DNA from: Paraburkholderia sp. BL23I1N1
GTDB taxonomy: Bacteria; Pseudomonadota; Gammaproteobacteria; Burkholderiales; Burkholderiaceae
Direction: 5' to 3'
Length of the DNA: 64,000 bases
NCBI RefSeq assembly: GCF_003610295.1
Contig: NZ_RAPV01000001.1
Span: forward strand, 5,952,001-6,016,000
Shown here: piece after piece, positions 63,691 through 64,000 of the stretch
Position numbering within the stretch: the stretch's first letter is position 1
How the letters are laid out: every line of letters begins with the position of its first letter
Program-made: the position numbers and the translations under genes
The notes under the pieces: generated by a model
Seen by the model: only the letters and a program-made list of their open reading frames with translations
Databases searched by the model: none
Told to the model about the DNA's origin: nothing

Positions 63691-64000
63691 TCAGAGTTCG
63701 CCTGCGTATTCAGGCTCGGGCAGCCCGGTCACGCCGGGGCGAACGGCGAAGAGATGGCCGTCGTGTTCGCTCGCGCCAGTCGCGGGACGAATCGACGTCA
63801 CGAACAGCGTGTCCAGATTGCGGCCGCCGAACGCGCACATCGCCGGCTTTACGGCCGGCACGGCGATCTGCCGGTCGAGCTTGCCTTTCGGCGTAAAGCG
63901 AAGCAACAGGCCTGCGTCGTTCGCGCAGATCCAGTAGCAGCCATCCGCATCCACCGCGGCGCCGTCCGGCCGCCCGGCATAGTGATGCAGATCGGCGAAT
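63691..64000 (-). CDS. SMP-30/gluconolactonase-family protein, C-terminal part
   Basis: The last ~103 residues of an SMP-30/gluconolaconase/LRE beta-propeller: GRPDGAAVDADGCYWICAND (metal-ligand Asp region), KLDRQIAVPAVKPAMCAFGG and LDTLFVTSIRP. The N-terminus lies past the right edge. Members hydrolyse sugar lactones to sugar acids. It reads in the same direction as the TRAP genes but is separated by a 565-bp regulatory region, so it may be transcribed separately. Confidence 0.9.
   Translation of the reverse strand, partial: FADLHHYAGRPDGAAVDADGCYWICANDAGLLLRFTPKGKLDRQIAVPAVKPAMCAFGGRNLDTLFVTSIRPATGASEHDGHLFAVRPGVTGLPEPEYAGEL

Overview
The window is high-GC DNA typical of a Burkholderiaceae chromosome, most likely Burkholderia sensu lato / Paraburkholderia. 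The pointers are the T6SS gene order, a Burkholderia-type porin with a C-terminal Phe, many paired regulators, and stand-alone solute-binding proteins. This is inferred from gene content; no species is assigned. No rRNA, tRNA or CRISPR array was found.

Region 1 (1-18,200) is a nearly complete type VI secretion system in three blocks. tssM (5' end outside the window), tagF and an OmpA-like gene read rightward. tssA, tssH/clpV, tssG, tssF, tssE, hcp, tssC, tssB and a TPR lipoprotein gene read leftward. tssJ, tssK and tssL read rightward. All core sheath, baseplate and membrane-complex parts are present, but no vgrG, PAAR or effector gene. TssL lacks a peptidoglycan-binding domain, so the OmpA-like protein may supply that anchor.

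Region 2 (18,200-36,100) is mixed: zwf, an ornithine-cyclodeaminase-family gene, a K+ channel, a C39-like peptidase gene broken by an extra copy of a 7-bp repeat, and a hipBA toxin-antitoxin pair behind a 26-bp-periodic operator array. A signalling module follows: an HTH-receiver regulator, a hybrid kinase, and a periplasmic sulfite-oxidase-fold protein apparently lacking its metal ligand. Then come a PRTase-HAD fusion, a NERD-SF1 helicase, two GSTs, a Zur-like Fur protein, a single-domain response regulator and an RraA-like aldolase.

Region 3 (36,000-49,700) carries divergent regulator/transporter pairs (TetR/MFS and MocR/EamA), a zinc-ribbon membrane protein, an orphan TAXI binding protein, an RpiR regulator, a GNAT acetyltransferase, mazEF, a MerR regulator, an orphan sulfonate-type binding protein and an MscS channel.

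Region 4 (49,800-56,450) begins with an IS4-family element bounded by exact 10-bp direct repeats, with its transposase frameshifted. It lies just upstream of an operon for a Baeyer-Villiger monooxygenase, an SDR, a diiron-type putative hydrolase and an epoxide-hydrolase-like protein. A glycolipid-binding-family gene converges on the operon.

Region 5 (56,700-64,000) has a urea transporter, a class II aldolase, a tautomerase, a porin, a three-gene DctP-DctQ-DctM TRAP transporter and the start of an SMP-30 lactonase gene. FadR/GntR-type operator sequences sit upstream of the TRAP genes, which suggests uptake and catabolism of a sugar acid. Short 12-14-bp tandem repeats recur in several gaps between genes.
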